64,000 bases of DNA from Flaccisagitta enflata (taxonomy: Eukaryota > Chaetognatha > Sagittoidea > Aphragmophora): assembly GCA_965153355.1 (NCBI GenBank), contig OZ231127.1, forward strand, positions 25,792,001-25,856,000, given 5' to 3'. The notes under the pieces were generated by a model. That model searched no databases and was not told the origin of the DNA. It saw only the letters and a list, made by a program, of their open reading frames with translations. The translations under genes and the position numbers were made by a program. Positions 33,455-44,342 of this stretch are shown here, piece by piece; position 1 is the stretch's first letter; each line of letters begins with the position of its first letter.

Positions 33455-34110
33455 AAATTTTAGCATTCCCCACCCTGTAATATCTTATAAAGCAGACTTC
33501 AGATTTAATTCGAATTTTGCAGGGGCAGTTCAATTAATATCCGTTACTTGTATACCAAATTAAAAAAGAATTCACATAACTTTGCTACCCTTTGCCTATG
33601 TAAACTGCCTAAGTCATAGTAACATATTACTACATAAATAAGCTAATATCTCATAAACCAGACTTCAGATTTAATTCGAATTTTGCAGGGGTTATTTATT
33701 TACTACCCTCTACTTGTGTACCAAATTAGAAAAAAATTCACATACCTTTACTACCCTTTGCCTATGTAAATTGCCTAAGTCCTAGCAACATACTACTACA
33801 TAAATAAGCTAATATCTCATAAACCAGACTTCAGATTTAATTCGAATTTTGCAGGGGTTGTTTATTTAGTACCCTCTACTAGTATACCAAATTAGAAAAA
33901 AATTCATAAACCTTTACTACCCTCTACCTATGAAAACCACCTAAGTCCCAGCTAAATATTACTACAAAAATAATAGGCAAAGGGTAGTAAAAGTTTATGA
34001 ATTTTTCTGAAAATTGGTACACAAGCTCCCATTGACATAAAAATACCACTGGTAAAGTTTCATGAACTTCTGAAGTCTGGATCAAAAGATATGAGAGGGT
34101 TTTACACAGA
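33455..34110 (+). repeat. R-family repeat, three tandem units of about 174 bp
   Basis: Units contain GCTAATATCTCATAAACCAG, ACTTCAGATTTAATTCGAAT, TTTGCAGGGG, TACCAAATTA.AAAA and CTACCCTTTGCCTATGTAAA. Relatives in opposite orientation are at 9780-10150 and 11930-12360. It is followed by (CA)n at about 34108-34130 and a GTCGGGGACAAA hairpin near 34165. Confidence 0.85.
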
Positions 34111-34381
34111 CACACACACACACACACACACAGACTAGCACAAACAGGCTACCTCATAGTCACCGACGAAAACTGTTCGTCGGGGACAAAAAACATACCT
34201 ATGAATTTGTTTTTCAGTCAAGAGACAACTCTACCAGTGTCAAATGACCAAGTTACCTCAACATCTGAGTTGACAGAAACGACAAACGACTCACTACAAG
34301 ATCAAGCCGCTATGTCATAGACCACATCGAGAAAGAACAAGTGATAGAGGGAATGTCGGCTGTATGAATTTAAATAGATAC

Positions 34382-37300
34382 CTAAATAGGGCATTAAGGG
34401 AAATAATTTCGGGACTTGATCTGCTTTGGTTGATGCCATAAAGACGCAAGCGAGGCAGAAACCGACGATGACGCAGATAGCACCCAAAGGCGCGGAAGAT
34501 CCGACGGCGCCAACCGGAAACGACGCCAATCCAATGGCGCAAACGACCGAAGCCGGAAGTATGAGAAGTTGAAAGCCGAACAGTAATTGGTTCCAACCTG
34601 AAGAGCGGGATAAGAAGAGAAGATAAGACAGGAAGATAGGAGGAACATAAGGAACAAAAGGAACAAAATGAAGCAAAAGCAACACAAAAAAAAAAAAAAA
34701 AGAATAAAGCAAGACCAAATGATTGTAAAAGAAAAAGGCAGCAAAAAGACGAAAAAGTGGATGAAAAAAAACAACTGATAAGTAAAAAGCAACTGAAAGG
34801 CAAAAAGCATTCAATAGACGAAAGCAATTGGAAAGCAAAAAGTAACCAAGACAAAGGTAACCGGCAAAAGCAACATTATGACTTAAGTAAACAGAAACAA
34901 GGCCGGATACACGGCTATCCCAGTCGCGTGCGGGTGGGCAGGGGCTGTATTTGAAGTCACTTGATCATCCAGGTAGGAGCAAAGAGACCAAAGACCGCAA
35001 AAACAAAAAAAAAAGTAAAATGTGACTAACAGACAGACCGATGGACGGACGGACCGATAAAGCGGGGAGTCGTTTAGCACGCGACTAACAATATGGCAAG
35101 GGAAAGACAAAAGCAAGCAAGAGACGCCGTTCCTGTTAGCTGTCGTTTATCTTCGTCGTACAAGGCCATCGGGACCGTCAACCCATAAATGACCAACATG
35201 GGCGCCGAAAAACAATGATAGCACTTGCTCATAATGCCCATTTCATGCCAATCCGGCGAAGGTACACCCAACGTTGCACTGAAAATGAGAGTATCGACCG
35301 TAAGACCATCAGGAAATTTTTAAAACCTATTCAATTGCTTAAAAGCATGACAATCACGGCGGTCACCAAACTAATTTTTACATCTTTCATGCAATTAGTC
35401 GGGAAAAAAATCGAAGTCAGTCTTCGACTTTTTGACAAATTTGAGAGAGGCATAGTTTTTATTGTCTTATGCAAAAAATTAGAAAACTCATCCAGCTGAT
35501 TGACCCCTCCAATGAGATTGATGAAGTAAGTAAATTTCATAATTCTCTTTCATTTGACGCCAAGCAGAATGCGCCACAACAAATATTTTTTGCGTTATGA
35601 ATTTTTAAAGATTTATTTACGAAAAATTTAAATTGATTTTTTATTAAATTTCAAGTAGGATCAATAAAGGAGTATTTATGTTAGTTTCAGCATGTAAATA
35701 CAAGAAATGATAATCAGCATGGCGGCGCATCTGAGAGGGTGTTTTTGAGCATTTTAGCTCATTTAGCTGGGTTTTTTTAAATTTAAAAGTAATGAATAAA
35801 AATATATCTAAGCAAGCAGATATAAGAAAGCATATCAGTGAGCTGAGCTGCTCATCTGTGAAAGTGTTTTGGAGGATTCTGGCTCATTTAGCTCAGTCTT
35901 TTTTTATATTTAAAATAAATGTTTTAATTGAGCATGCAAATACAAGCATGTCAATGACTATAGCTGGTTATCTGGTTGAGAGATTTTAAGTATTTTTGCT
36001 CATCTAGCTCATTTGGCTCAGTTATATTTTTCTCTGATTTTCAATGCAATCAATAAATAGAATTGCTCTAAATTTAATCAAACAAATAAAAATTTGCAAT
36101 AAATAAAAACAAACATTTAGTGAAAAGTGACCAGTGTTTACAACTTTTTTCCTCACGGCGACAGCCGCCATTACTGGTAAAGTACAACGCATATTACGTC
36201 CGGCGCCTTACCCAAAACCTCGGACCACAGATGCGAGTTTGGACGATGGAAAAGCCGACATAATAGTCGGGGCCACCTCGCCATGGCCATCAACGATAGA
36301 AATGATCGGCTCATCATCATCAACGTTCTCAGTCACATTTTCGTGAGTGAGGCCTTCCACCGACAAAATTGCCACGTCTTCATCGCCGACCTCGGATTTA
36401 GCGCAAGTAACGAGATCATCACGATCGACGTTGACGATAGTTTTGAGATCGTCCCGATTGATTGACTGATTTAAGTCACTTTGGTAGTCGAAACCGTTTA
36501 CAACGGCGTTGTTGTTAACGTCATTGTCTGTTTGAGAGACATCTGTCGGGTGGATAGCGGAGCCAGTAGGCAGAAACGTCGCTGTCTCTCGATATGCGAC
36601 ACTCTGGAAGGCCTGTATGATAAAGGACCAACGTGTACATTTACTGCACAATCATTTTTCTTTTTTCTCTTCTCTTTTTGTGCTGCTGGGTTTGATACTT
36701 TTGCCTGTGTTGCTAGAATTTGAAACAGCCGTCCATCATTATCAGTCCCCAACACCACCAGTCCCCATTACCATTTCATCGTCTGTCAGCCAAGTCAAGA
36801 TCAACAAGAACGCTCGGTCGGTGCCCCTGACGTGTCTGTAACGACGTATCTGTAACGTTTTTTGACCCTTAATCCATTAGCTAAATATAACTTTCATTTG
36901 GGAAACGTTCCATTTACTTTTCGTCGCCTAAGGTGAAGGTTGACTCGCCGCCCAATGACCACCACAACCGAATAGACGACGTACAAAACGAGAAATCCGA
37001 CTAAAATAAAAAATCAAAAGAAAATGGATATGGAAAGACCGAAAGAGAGAGAAAGGACGAGAGAAAATGAGAGAAGAAGAGAGTATTAAAGGCAGATAGT
37101 GAGAATAAAGGATAAATTGGTAGCGTGGCCGTGGGAAAGTGAAACGTTTGGGTCCGTTAGTGTATGACGTAGCATGTAAATAATTGCCAGTGAAGTAGAT
37201 CTGATGGCACTATGATTTGTAATTCTTTAAATAATGACTTGGAATGACTTGGAATGACTTGGAATGACTTGGAATGACTTGGAATGACTTGGAATGACTT

Positions 37301-39487
37301 GGAATGACTTGGAATGACTTGGAATGACTTGGAATGACTTGGAATGACTTGGAATGACTTGGAATGACTTGGAATGACTTTGAATGACTTGGAATGACTT
37401 GGAATGACTTGGAATGACTTGGAATGACTTGGAATGACTTGGAATGACTTGGAATGACTTGGAATGACTTGGAATGACTTGGAATGACTTGGAATGACTT
37501 GGAATGACTTGGAATGACTTGGAATGACTTGGAATGACTTGGAATGACTTGGAATGACTTGGAATGACTTGGAATGATTTCAGGCCTGTATATAGTTGCA
37601 TATTCCCCCCCCCGGCAGGGGGGGGGAATAAAATCAAAGGATTTGGAAATGGGGAAGGAAATCAAAGGGTGGAAAAATGAAAAGATGTAAAATATAGAAG
37701 ATTTTACACTTTTGGCAGTACTAAAATGTAATATTTAGTTACTACAACACTATTTTACACTATTTAAATCAATATATTATTATATAAGGGGTATATGGGG
37801 AAGAAAATCATATGTAGATTGGCCCCGCGGGGAAGAAAATCAAAGGACCAGGGGGGGGAAAGAAATCAAAGGTCGTGCAACTATATACACCCCTGAATGA
37901 TTTAAAATGGTGTAAAGGACTACATTGACTTAAATGACAATAATGACTCAGAATGACATAGAATGACTTAAAACGACTAAAATTAACTTAAAGAAGTACA
38001 AGTGATAAAAAAAAGTAAATTGTTACCGACCGACCGACCGACAGACAAAGCGGGGTGTAGAGGCGCGTGCACGCGACTAAAAAAAACCGAAACGAGCAGT
38101 TCAAGGTAACAGAAGAAAATCGATCTGATGAATCTTCCTTTATAGCTTGCAATTGCAGATGAAGATCAAACTTATTAGCAAGGAATTGCATTGGGAAAAC
38201 AAACGACAAATAATGACCTTGTCCGATAAAACAAAGGCAAACAAATAAACACAAGAGCAAGAAAAGGCGAAAGCAAATAGTCTCCAATTCTTAATCTATC
38301 TTTTGTCTACATATGATTTATTGAGGAAGTTCCAATGTTTATCAACCAGCTTTGCGTCTCAGTCCACACGGTCTAAAATATTCAAATAGATATATGAGCA
38401 TTGGCCAAGGAGGCGATAACTACTGGGGGTTGGAATGGAAAATGGCCGGCGTCGCATTGGCGAAGACTGCCAATTACCTGCGTCAAAAATGCTGACGGCA
38501 GATCGGTAGAGAATGGAGTAAGCCCAAGCTACGACGGCGAGGTAGAAAATGACGTCTCGGAGCAGAGGTCGTTGCATAGGAGGAAATGGCTTAATAACGG
38601 CGATAGCACCGACCACCACGGTAGTCACGAAAATACCGGCGCCGAAAAGGGCACCGAACGCCAAACCAGGTTGAGGACGGGCGCCGTCTAATGCGGCCAG
38701 GGCGCCGAAAATGTCAGGGGCTCCATTTCCAAATGCCACGAAAGTTACACCAACTAAGTTCTCTGCAAAAGCAACCAAATGGGATATATTTTTGGTCGTG
38801 GACACCCAAATGTTTTTTCGGTCCGTTGGTCAGTCTGTCACAAAGTAGCTTGTTGGGGTTTTCCGCTCCTGCCCTCCCATTCGCGACAAAGGTTGCCCTG
38901 TTCATAGGCTTGTTTTAGCTAGGTGGACTTAGAACTCTTCATTCATTACCTTCTGCTACCATACCCTCCCCCCAACAAAATAGACAAAAATACACAAACA
39001 TATATACAAGTATACAAATACGTACAGCGTTTCAGAGAAGTCTGCACATTACCTGACAGTCCAAGCTGTCGATGTATAGCTGTGAGTGTGGGGCAAAGAA
39101 AGTCATCGGCGACGATAGACAAGCCGTTCAGAAGAAACAGCAACCACAGTATCACCAGCAGCAGGAGGAAGGGCCATAGTTCCGGCGACCGGGTCTCTAG
39201 AAAAATAGCGCGGCGATAATATTAGTAATACTAGTAAACAAAACATTGTACCCAGTTTCAACCGCTCCGCTAAACAAACTCATTTCAAACCCACCTGCTA
39301 GGGAGCAGTAAATTAGGTTGAGATAATTGATAAAGCCATCATCGGATTGACAGTCGGCGGTTGAATTGATAAAGTTACAGATATCGACGTACGAAAGATT
39401 TGCGGTTAGATGATAATCGTTGCATTGAGCTTCCGGCCCAGAGAGAAAAACGAACCGAGATTCTTCTCTTGCTAATCCGGCCAACAT
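34382..39487 (-). CDS. SLC8B1: NCLX-type mitochondrial Na+/Ca2+ exchanger, 5' seven exons only
   Basis: Cation/Ca2+ exchanger of the SLC8B1 (NCLX) family, which exports Ca2+ from mitochondria in exchange for Na+ or Li+. Exons (minus strand): 39487-39295, 39196-39053, 38762-38478, 37000-36918, 36612-36212, 35278-35133, 34597-34382; phases match throughout. Exon 1 carries the Cys-rich N-terminal segment (CNFINSTADCQSDDGFINYL), exon 2 the first membrane helix, and exon 3 the alpha-1 repeat with GNGAPD at residues 124-129 and GALFGAGIF. Exon 4 is a membrane helix (VGFLVLYVVYSVVVVIGRR), exon 5 an acidic cytosolic loop, and exon 7 further helices. The second alpha repeat (expected GNSIGD) and the stop are not found down to position 1. 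An in-frame stop precedes the first ATG, so a targeting exon may lie upstream. The donor of exon 6 is non-canonical (GA). An HSE copy sits in intron 6 and another in intron 2. Confidence 0.85.
34896..35089 (-). mobile_element. HSE copy inside NCLX intron 6
   Basis: AACAAGGCCGGATACACGGC, tail AGTCGCGTGCGGGTGGGCAG, an A-run, cassette AACAGACAGACCGATGGACGG, and head GTCGTTTAGCACGCGACT followed by AACAAT. It is inserted 44 bp downstream (in transcript direction) of the end of exon 6 and in the same orientation as the gene. Confidence 0.9.
35660..36045 (+). repeat. TTTAGCTCATTTAGCT repeat, three tandem units of about 130-160 bp (NCLX intron 5)
   Basis: Units end TTTTAGCTCATTTAGCTGGG, GGCTCATTTAGCTCAGTCTT and CATCTAGCTCATTTGGCTCA, each followed by T-rich sequence and a GCATGCAAATACAAG-like start. 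Dispersed relatives lie at 15120, 15790 and 20135. Confidence 0.75.
37001..37210. other. NCLX intron 3, left part
   Basis: A GA-rich stretch of AGAGAGAGAAAGGACGAGAG type lies at 37040-37085. No coding signal. Confidence 0.5.
37231..37580 (+). repeat. 10-bp minisatellite (GGAATGACTT)n, about 35 units
   Basis: Ten-base units repeat with only one substitution (TGAATGACTT at 37381) up to 37570. On the minus strand this reads as a 136-151-codon frame of SHSKSFQVIP repeats, a translation artefact of a period-10 repeat. It lies in NCLX intron 3 and grades at 37900-37990 into looser AATGACTTAAA sequence belonging to an HSE copy. Confidence 0.97.
37581..37895. mobile_element. 315-bp hAT-like MITE with 8-bp target duplication
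   Basis: Termini CAGGCCTGTATATAGTTGCA and TGCAACTATATACACCCCTG are inverted repeats, flanked by AATGATTT on both sides (37573-37580 and 37896-37903). An 8-bp duplication and CAGGG-type ends are hallmarks of the hAT superfamily. The interior has C- and G-runs. It is inserted in the AATGACTT minisatellite; a relative is in NOP56 intron 5. Confidence 0.92.
37904..38086 (-). mobile_element. HSE head with ATGACTT interior
   Basis: Loose AATGACTTAAAATGAC sequence, GTAAATTGTTACCGACCGAC cassette and head GGCGCGTGCACGCGACTAAAAA. The same interior in the copies at 20942 and 42048 suggests that the neighbouring 10-bp minisatellite grew from inside this element. Confidence 0.8.
38788..38914 (+). mobile_element. 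HSE copy in NCLX intron 2, diverged
   Basis: ATTTTTGGTCGTGGACACCC head, CGGTCCGTTGGTCAGTCTGT cassette, CTCCTGCCCTCCCATTCGCG tail, terminus GTTCATAGGCTTGTTTT. It occupies nearly half of the intron. Confidence 0.8.
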
Positions 39488-39770
39488 AGCGGCAGATCCA
39501 AGTTAAACAAAAATGATATGATCGTCATTCGTCAGTCGTGAGATATCAATGACGAAAAAGAGCTACGGGCCATTCCGGAGACTTATTTACTTTTTGACAT
39601 TTCAATGTTGCAACGCGGGGAAGCACAATTCGTATTTTATCACTTAAGTCCGGCTACGACGAAATCCAAAACTTTGAACCATTTTATGATTTTTTTTATC
39701 TTGAATCAAAGGAAGCATCGAGAATAAGGATTCATGCAGAATGGGTCGGTGGGACGACCCAACAAAATCC

Positions 39771-40330
39771 ATGCACAGTCAGTGGACAAAACACAAAAGG
39801 TACATATATCACTCCGTTGGTTTTGATCCAACCCACTGATGTTAAACAGAATGCTGTAAACAACAACTGGTTGTTGAAATTACTGCCGGCTGTTAAATTA
39901 CAAAGTTGGCAAAAATCCAACTTTCACCAAATAAAATAAGACCTGCAGATTCATAATCCTGATTACATTCTGAGAAATTTGATATGTCACAACATATATT
40001 TTTATATGAATTTTTTTTTCTATAAATGTTTAATTTAAATAAACATTTCTTATGAATTTTTTTTTCTATAAATGTTTAATTTAAATAAACATTTCTTATA
40101 AAAAATGATAAGTGTGACATGTCAAACTTCTCAGAATTTCATCAGGATTATGAATCTGCAGATGTCATTCTTTTTGGTGAAAATTTGATTTTTGCCAATT
40201 TTGTAACTGAACAGCCGGCTGTAATGTCAACAACCAGTTATTATTTACAGCATTCTGTTCAACATCAGCGGGTTGCATCAAAATCAAGTGATATATATAC
40301 GTATTGTGTTTTGTCCGCTGACTGTGCATA
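39771..40330. repeat. Fold-back element, about 560 bp
   Basis: Left arm (ATGCACAGTCAGTGGACAAA to GATATGTCACA) and right arm (TGTGACATGTCAAACTT to TGTCCGCTGACTGTGCAT) are diverged reverse complements. The centre is two copies of CTATAAATGTTTAATTTAAA. It lies just upstream of NCLX. Confidence 0.88.
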
Positions 40331-40374
40331 TTGTTTTTTTCGTCGGAAAACTAGATCACTACCTCAATCCTGAT

Positions 40375-40523
40375 GACAAGGCCGGACATGCGGCCAGTAC
40401 TAGTCGCGGACGGGTGGGCAGGGTCGAAAATGCGTTTTTTTACACTTGCTAAATTAATCATAATGTACCAACGGAAGGACGAACGGACGCAACTCTTATA
40501 GAGTCGCGAATCCGCGACTTTAA
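40375..40523 (-). mobile_element. HSE copy, GTCGCGGAC subfamily
   Basis: ACAAGGCCGGACATGCGGCC, tail TAGTCGCGGACGGGTGGGCA, cassette ACCAACGGAAGGACGAACGG, and head AGTCGCGAATCCGCGACT followed by TTAAAC. The head has its own loop change (AATCC/GGATT) yet the tail still matches its stem. Confidence 0.88.
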
Positions 40524-40741
40524 ACGGAAAACCAGGCTATGCGACAAGTGGGCCATGAAACAAATCAAAACAAAATACTATACAAGACTGGACACATTTA
40601 GTGCGGCGAGCTCAAGTTTTAAGGGTTACAATCGTTGAGATTGTAAAAAGTAATTTTCTCACATGAGTGCGCAGAAATGAGATGTGATCAGATGGACGGA
40701 CGGACGAACCATGCCTCATCTAGAGTAGCAAGTCAATGGCT

Positions 40742-40933
40742 ACCAAGGCCGGATACACGACTACCCCAGTCGCGTGCGGGTGGGCAGGGGCCATATTTGA
40801 GGTCACTTGATCATTTGGGCAGGAGCGGTGAGGCCATAAACCGCAAAAAAACCACAAAAGTAAAGTGTGACGGACCGACGGACCGACGGACCGACAAAGC
40901 GGGATGTAGAGTCGCGTAGCGCGCGACTAAAAA
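40742..40933 (-). mobile_element. HSE copy, GTCGCGTGC subfamily, complete
   Basis: CAAGGCCGGATACACGACTA, tail AGTCGCGTGCGGGTGGGCAG, TTTGGGCAGGAGCGG box, cassette ACGGACCGACGGACCGACGG, head AGTCGCGTAGCGCGCGACT then AAAAA. Confidence 0.92.
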
Positions 40934-41704
40934 TAGACTCGCCCCAACTCGCCACTGTATTGACTCACTAGAGTCGTATTTGGTCATTTTCCGTTCCTAA
41001 CGAGAAGTTGATTCGGTTGAAGATCCGGCTTAATAAAATCAAATCAGTTTATCATATCAGCTTATATCAGATGCATCTCCATGAGTGGTTAGACCATCAA
41101 TTAACTGAATTCCAAAATAATTCAATAGTTCCTTTTAATACCCTAAATTTCAATATAAATTTCATTCAAACAGGGCACATCGTTAACCTATTGGGCCTTG
41201 ACTATTTTCTTTGAAACGGCTATTGAAACTAATTCGGCAGATTTATGGGCAATCACCAACCAAGCCTTTTTCATGTTTTCTTGAAAAACAAATGTGTTAA
41301 GTCTGTCTCATATTTTATCAGATTGTGTGTTGAAATAAATAAAAACTTTAAAAACAAAATAATTTGGAAAAAAGTCGAAGAGACGTAGTCCCTTCGGTCT
41401 TTTTGAGTCCTGCAGTGTGCAGAGAAAAACGGATTTCCCTTTGTTTTATGAGTTGTTTGGGGAAGTTGATACATTTTGGGGGCAGAATGAGACTACGCAT
41501 GAAATTAATAGCTAAGAAAGAGCTGATTCTCCTCTTTCAGATGACGCCAAGCAGAATTCTGTGCGATTGATAGTTTTGGAGCTATGATTTTTTAAATCTT
41601 ATATTTTTTCGCATTTTTTGTATTTTTCCCAAAAACAAGGAATCAAGTTAATTGAAGTCCATTTGAACTTTGAAATACTCCAGGTGATGATTGTGCATCC
41701 TGGA
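40934..41704. other. Intergenic, no supported gene
   Basis: Short frames on both strands. CTTTCAGATGACGCCAAGCAGAAT (41538) is similar to CATTTGACGCCAAGCAGAAT (35550), which suggests an unclassified dispersed repeat. Confidence 0.5.
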
Positions 41705-41709
41705 AGCAC

Positions 41710-42046
41710 AGTCTCTCTCTCTTTTCAACTCTGGACACTATGAGAGGCTTTGTCAGTCAGTCCATCCATTGGTCTGTTGGTCCGTCCGACAACCAGACAA
41801 AAAACAATCACAAGAAATTCCAAAACCTCGCACTTGCGACTTTTTTCCTACGGCGAGAGCCGCCTTTATTGGTATTAAGGTCACCAAATCAAAGCTTTCA
41901 ACGAGAACTAAAAAACACTAAGTCACAGGCCAGTCCCCCCCTCCCACACACACAGATAGCTACAGCATCATAAATACGCGTTTCACGCGTTATCAACTCG
42001 AGCGTGACGGACAGACGGATCCTCTTATAGGGTTGCGTGTCCGCAG
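41710..42046. mobile_element. Two HSE heads facing each other
   Basis: A plus-oriented head fragment (TGGACACTATGAGAGGCTTT, cassette GTCAGTCAGTCCATCCATTG) at 41725-41790 and a minus-oriented head (CTCGAGCGTGACGGACAGAC, TTGCGTGTCCGCAGCTAA) at 41995-42046 flank a stretch with CCTCCCACACACACAGAT. Looks like a nested or inverted pair. Confidence 0.65.
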
Positions 42047-42047
42047 C

Positions 42048-42348
42048 TAACAAGGCCAACACCTTTAAGTCGCGTGCGGGACATAAACAACTTTTGATGA
42101 CTTAAATTGACTTTAAATGACCCGAGATGACCTGAAATAACTTAAAATGACATAAATGACTAGATTGTGTGATTAACTCGAGTGACCAAGTATAACTCAA
42201 TATGACTTAAAATGACTTATAATGGCATAATTTGGGAAGGAGCTGTAAATCAAAAAAGCTTTAAAAAGCCGAAAAAGTAAAAAGAGGACTGACTGACCCA
42301 CCAACGAACCGACAAAGCTGGGTGTAGTCGCATAGCACGCAACTGAAA
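42048..42348 (-). mobile_element. HSE copy, long, with ATGACTT interior
   Basis: AACAAGGCCAACACCTTTAA, tail GTCGCGTGCGGGAC, AATGACTT-like interior (42095-42225), TTTGGGAAGGAGC, cassette ACTGACTGACCCACCAACG, and head GTCGCATAGCACGCAACTGAAAG. About 300 bp in all. Confidence 0.85.
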
Positions 42349-42472
42349 GGCGAAGAATGGCCGAAGGACTGACATAGCAGCTACAAGAGAAATAGATGAG
42401 TACGGCCAGAAGATTTAGAATTTGAATGGGACTGTAGAACTCGAGGTTGGTAGGAAAATCGATCGAAGCAAA
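42344..42472 (-). CDS. Possible membrane-protein exon, unassigned
   Basis: After an acceptor (AAAACACAG) a 43-codon open stretch encodes FPTNLEFYSPIQILNLLAVL followed by IYFSCSCYV, a plausible membrane helix. It ends at a GT that coincides with the head of the HSE copy at 42048. A 32-bp candidate exon at 43313-43282 (acceptor TTGCCAG, donor GTAAGT; residues IGVKKHLEEV) joins it in frame. No start or stop exon was found and I do not recognise the family, so it may be a remnant or a small gene between NCLX and NOP56. Confidence 0.25.
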
Positions 42473-43029
42473 CTGTGTTTTATTCTTGTTTAAACTGAAT
42501 GCTTCGTAATCCCTGAGACGAAATGGAACGTGAATCTAATAAAAAGTTTCACGTTAAGCCCGCTCGGGATGCTCATTCTCTCTATTTTACTCGCCTAAAA
42601 GACGTACGACAATTAGGGACAAGGCTCAGGCGTAAAAAGCACATTCCTAATTGGCGAACATTGTATTTCTCAAAAGAACGTTGCGTACTAATGTCAAGGT
42701 CTCAACACATCTTGTATATGACCTGATGATTCAAGTAGGTTTTCTAAGCACAACTGAATTTATCTTTAATCGTGATTGTAGTAAAACAATTTATTCCTTT
42801 CTCGCCTATTACCTCCACCAAACAGGTTTTGCTGTTTTACATTTTTTTTTATCAATCTGTGTAAATCTACGACACGCATTTATACAGCCTCCTTCGAAGT
42901 TCACCTACTGTAACTAAAGAAATGTTCCGACATGTTTGCTCATTCAGACAAAAATTAACTATGTATCTTTCAATAACCTTTCACACTAGAAGTTGGCTCC
43001 ACAGTGCAGCGCAGTGCGTTTTGTCCTGT
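42473..43029. other. Intergenic, short plus-strand frames only
   Basis: Two overlapping plus frames (42523-42726, 42651-42917) are non-repetitive but have no recognised family, splice context or partner. Not called as genes. Confidence 0.4.
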
Positions 43030-43183
43030 AAACGAGGCCGGATACACGGCCATCAGTTGCGGACGGGTGGGCAGGGGCGGAAATGCGCGGTTTCACACTT
43101 TCCAACTCGATGGTTACGGACCAACGGACGGACCGACGGACGGACGAAGCCTCTTATAGAGTTGCGTGTCCGCAACTAAAAAA
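43030..43183 (-). mobile_element. HSE copy, GTTGCGGAC subfamily, complete
   Basis: AACGAGGCCGGATACACGGC, tail CAGTTGCGGACGGGTGGGCA, AACTCGATGGTTACGGACC, cassette AACGGACGGACCGACGGACG, AAGCCTCTTATAG, and head AGTTGCGTGTCCGCAACT followed by AAAAA. A clean match to the 5139 and 6894 copies. Confidence 0.93.
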
Positions 43184-44342
43184 ACTATCACATGTGGCAG
43201 CAAAGTTGAAGTGATTGACAAATCTAATCGCTCGGAAAGATCACACTGCACTAGCAACGTCACTGTCGTGGGAATACTTACTACTTCTTCCAGATGTTTT
43301 TTGACACCAATCGCTGGCAAAAGATCAAAGTGAGTTTTTTCGTAACAATTTTTATTATTGTAGAAAACTAACAACGTTGTAACAGAAAATCGAAAGAAAA
43401 ACCCAGAAAAGCGCTAGAAAATATAAGGGATAAGAATGCTTCGAAAATGAATTACCATGTTTTAATCACTGGTGCCGGTGCTTTAAGCACATTCACACCC
43501 CACCTTTCCCTAACATGATTCCCGTTTTGGGATTTATCATGCATTAATATCCCCTCATAATCCATAGCTTTCCTTCAAAACTGGAGCCAGCAACAGAAAG
43601 ACGCCAGCTAATCCAAATGCGATGATCAATTTTGTCGGTGCTCGGTGTCAACGACCGACACTAAGTTGACAAAACGATGTGAGTTTACACTGCACTAATG
43701 AGTTATCGCGGTGGATCACGATAGTCTTGATTGAGGCGGATTGAAGCAATTAGCGCGCAAAACGAACATCGTTTGGTCAATCTGAAAATTCTACCTGGAA
43801 CTCATTCCATAGATAGAAAGATAGAATTTCGCACCGACGTGCATTGATCACATCATCACAATTCGAGAATAGGCCTTAGCATGGAACGAAAAGAACATGA
43901 AAAACGAAGCCGAATACGCGGTTATAATCAGTCCCGCGCGGGTGGGCAGGGGCAGTCATTCTCCAAAGACACCAACACCGTCGATATCGGCAAAAGCGCT
44001 GCGGACTCGCGGACCAACATAACCAATTATGGAATCACTAGCTGTATTGACACAGATAACGCAATTCTTTTTGCTTAATACAATTTGCCTCCGAACACAA
44101 ACAGGTATAGTGAATTGATCGTTCAATTCAAATAGGCAACAAATTCTGGAACGAAAGTAACAATAGAACCACTCAGGGCCCTAAGTGAGTAAACAGCTGC
44201 AGTTTTTTTTCATTGCGGAGGCTGGTTTAACGAGGGAACATTGAGGAGAGGAAAAGATAGTCAGAAGGTTAGAGAGACATACAGACAGGATAGACAGACA
44301 TACTAACAGGAAATTACGGAAAGAGAAATCTGCCGTCGCCCA
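43184..44342. other. Spacer between HSE and NOP56, mostly unassigned
   Basis: Holds the 43282-43313 candidate exon, a hydrophobic frame on the minus strand near 43620-43545 (KLIIAFGLAGVFLLLAPVLK) with no start, and an HSE tail fragment at 43902-43960 (AACGAAGCCGAATACGCGG). The NOP56 3' UTR should begin at 44342. Confidence 0.45.

Noticed and set aside
36481-36841. Plus-strand frames across 36.1-36.8 kb
   Set aside because: Antisense of NCLX exon 5 and its intron; the minus-strand exon has matching phase with exons 4 and 6.
37210-37665. 151-codon frame of SHSKSFQVIP repeats
   Set aside because: A period-10 minisatellite inside an NCLX intron; the 30-bp reading cycle creates a decapeptide repeat in every frame without stops.
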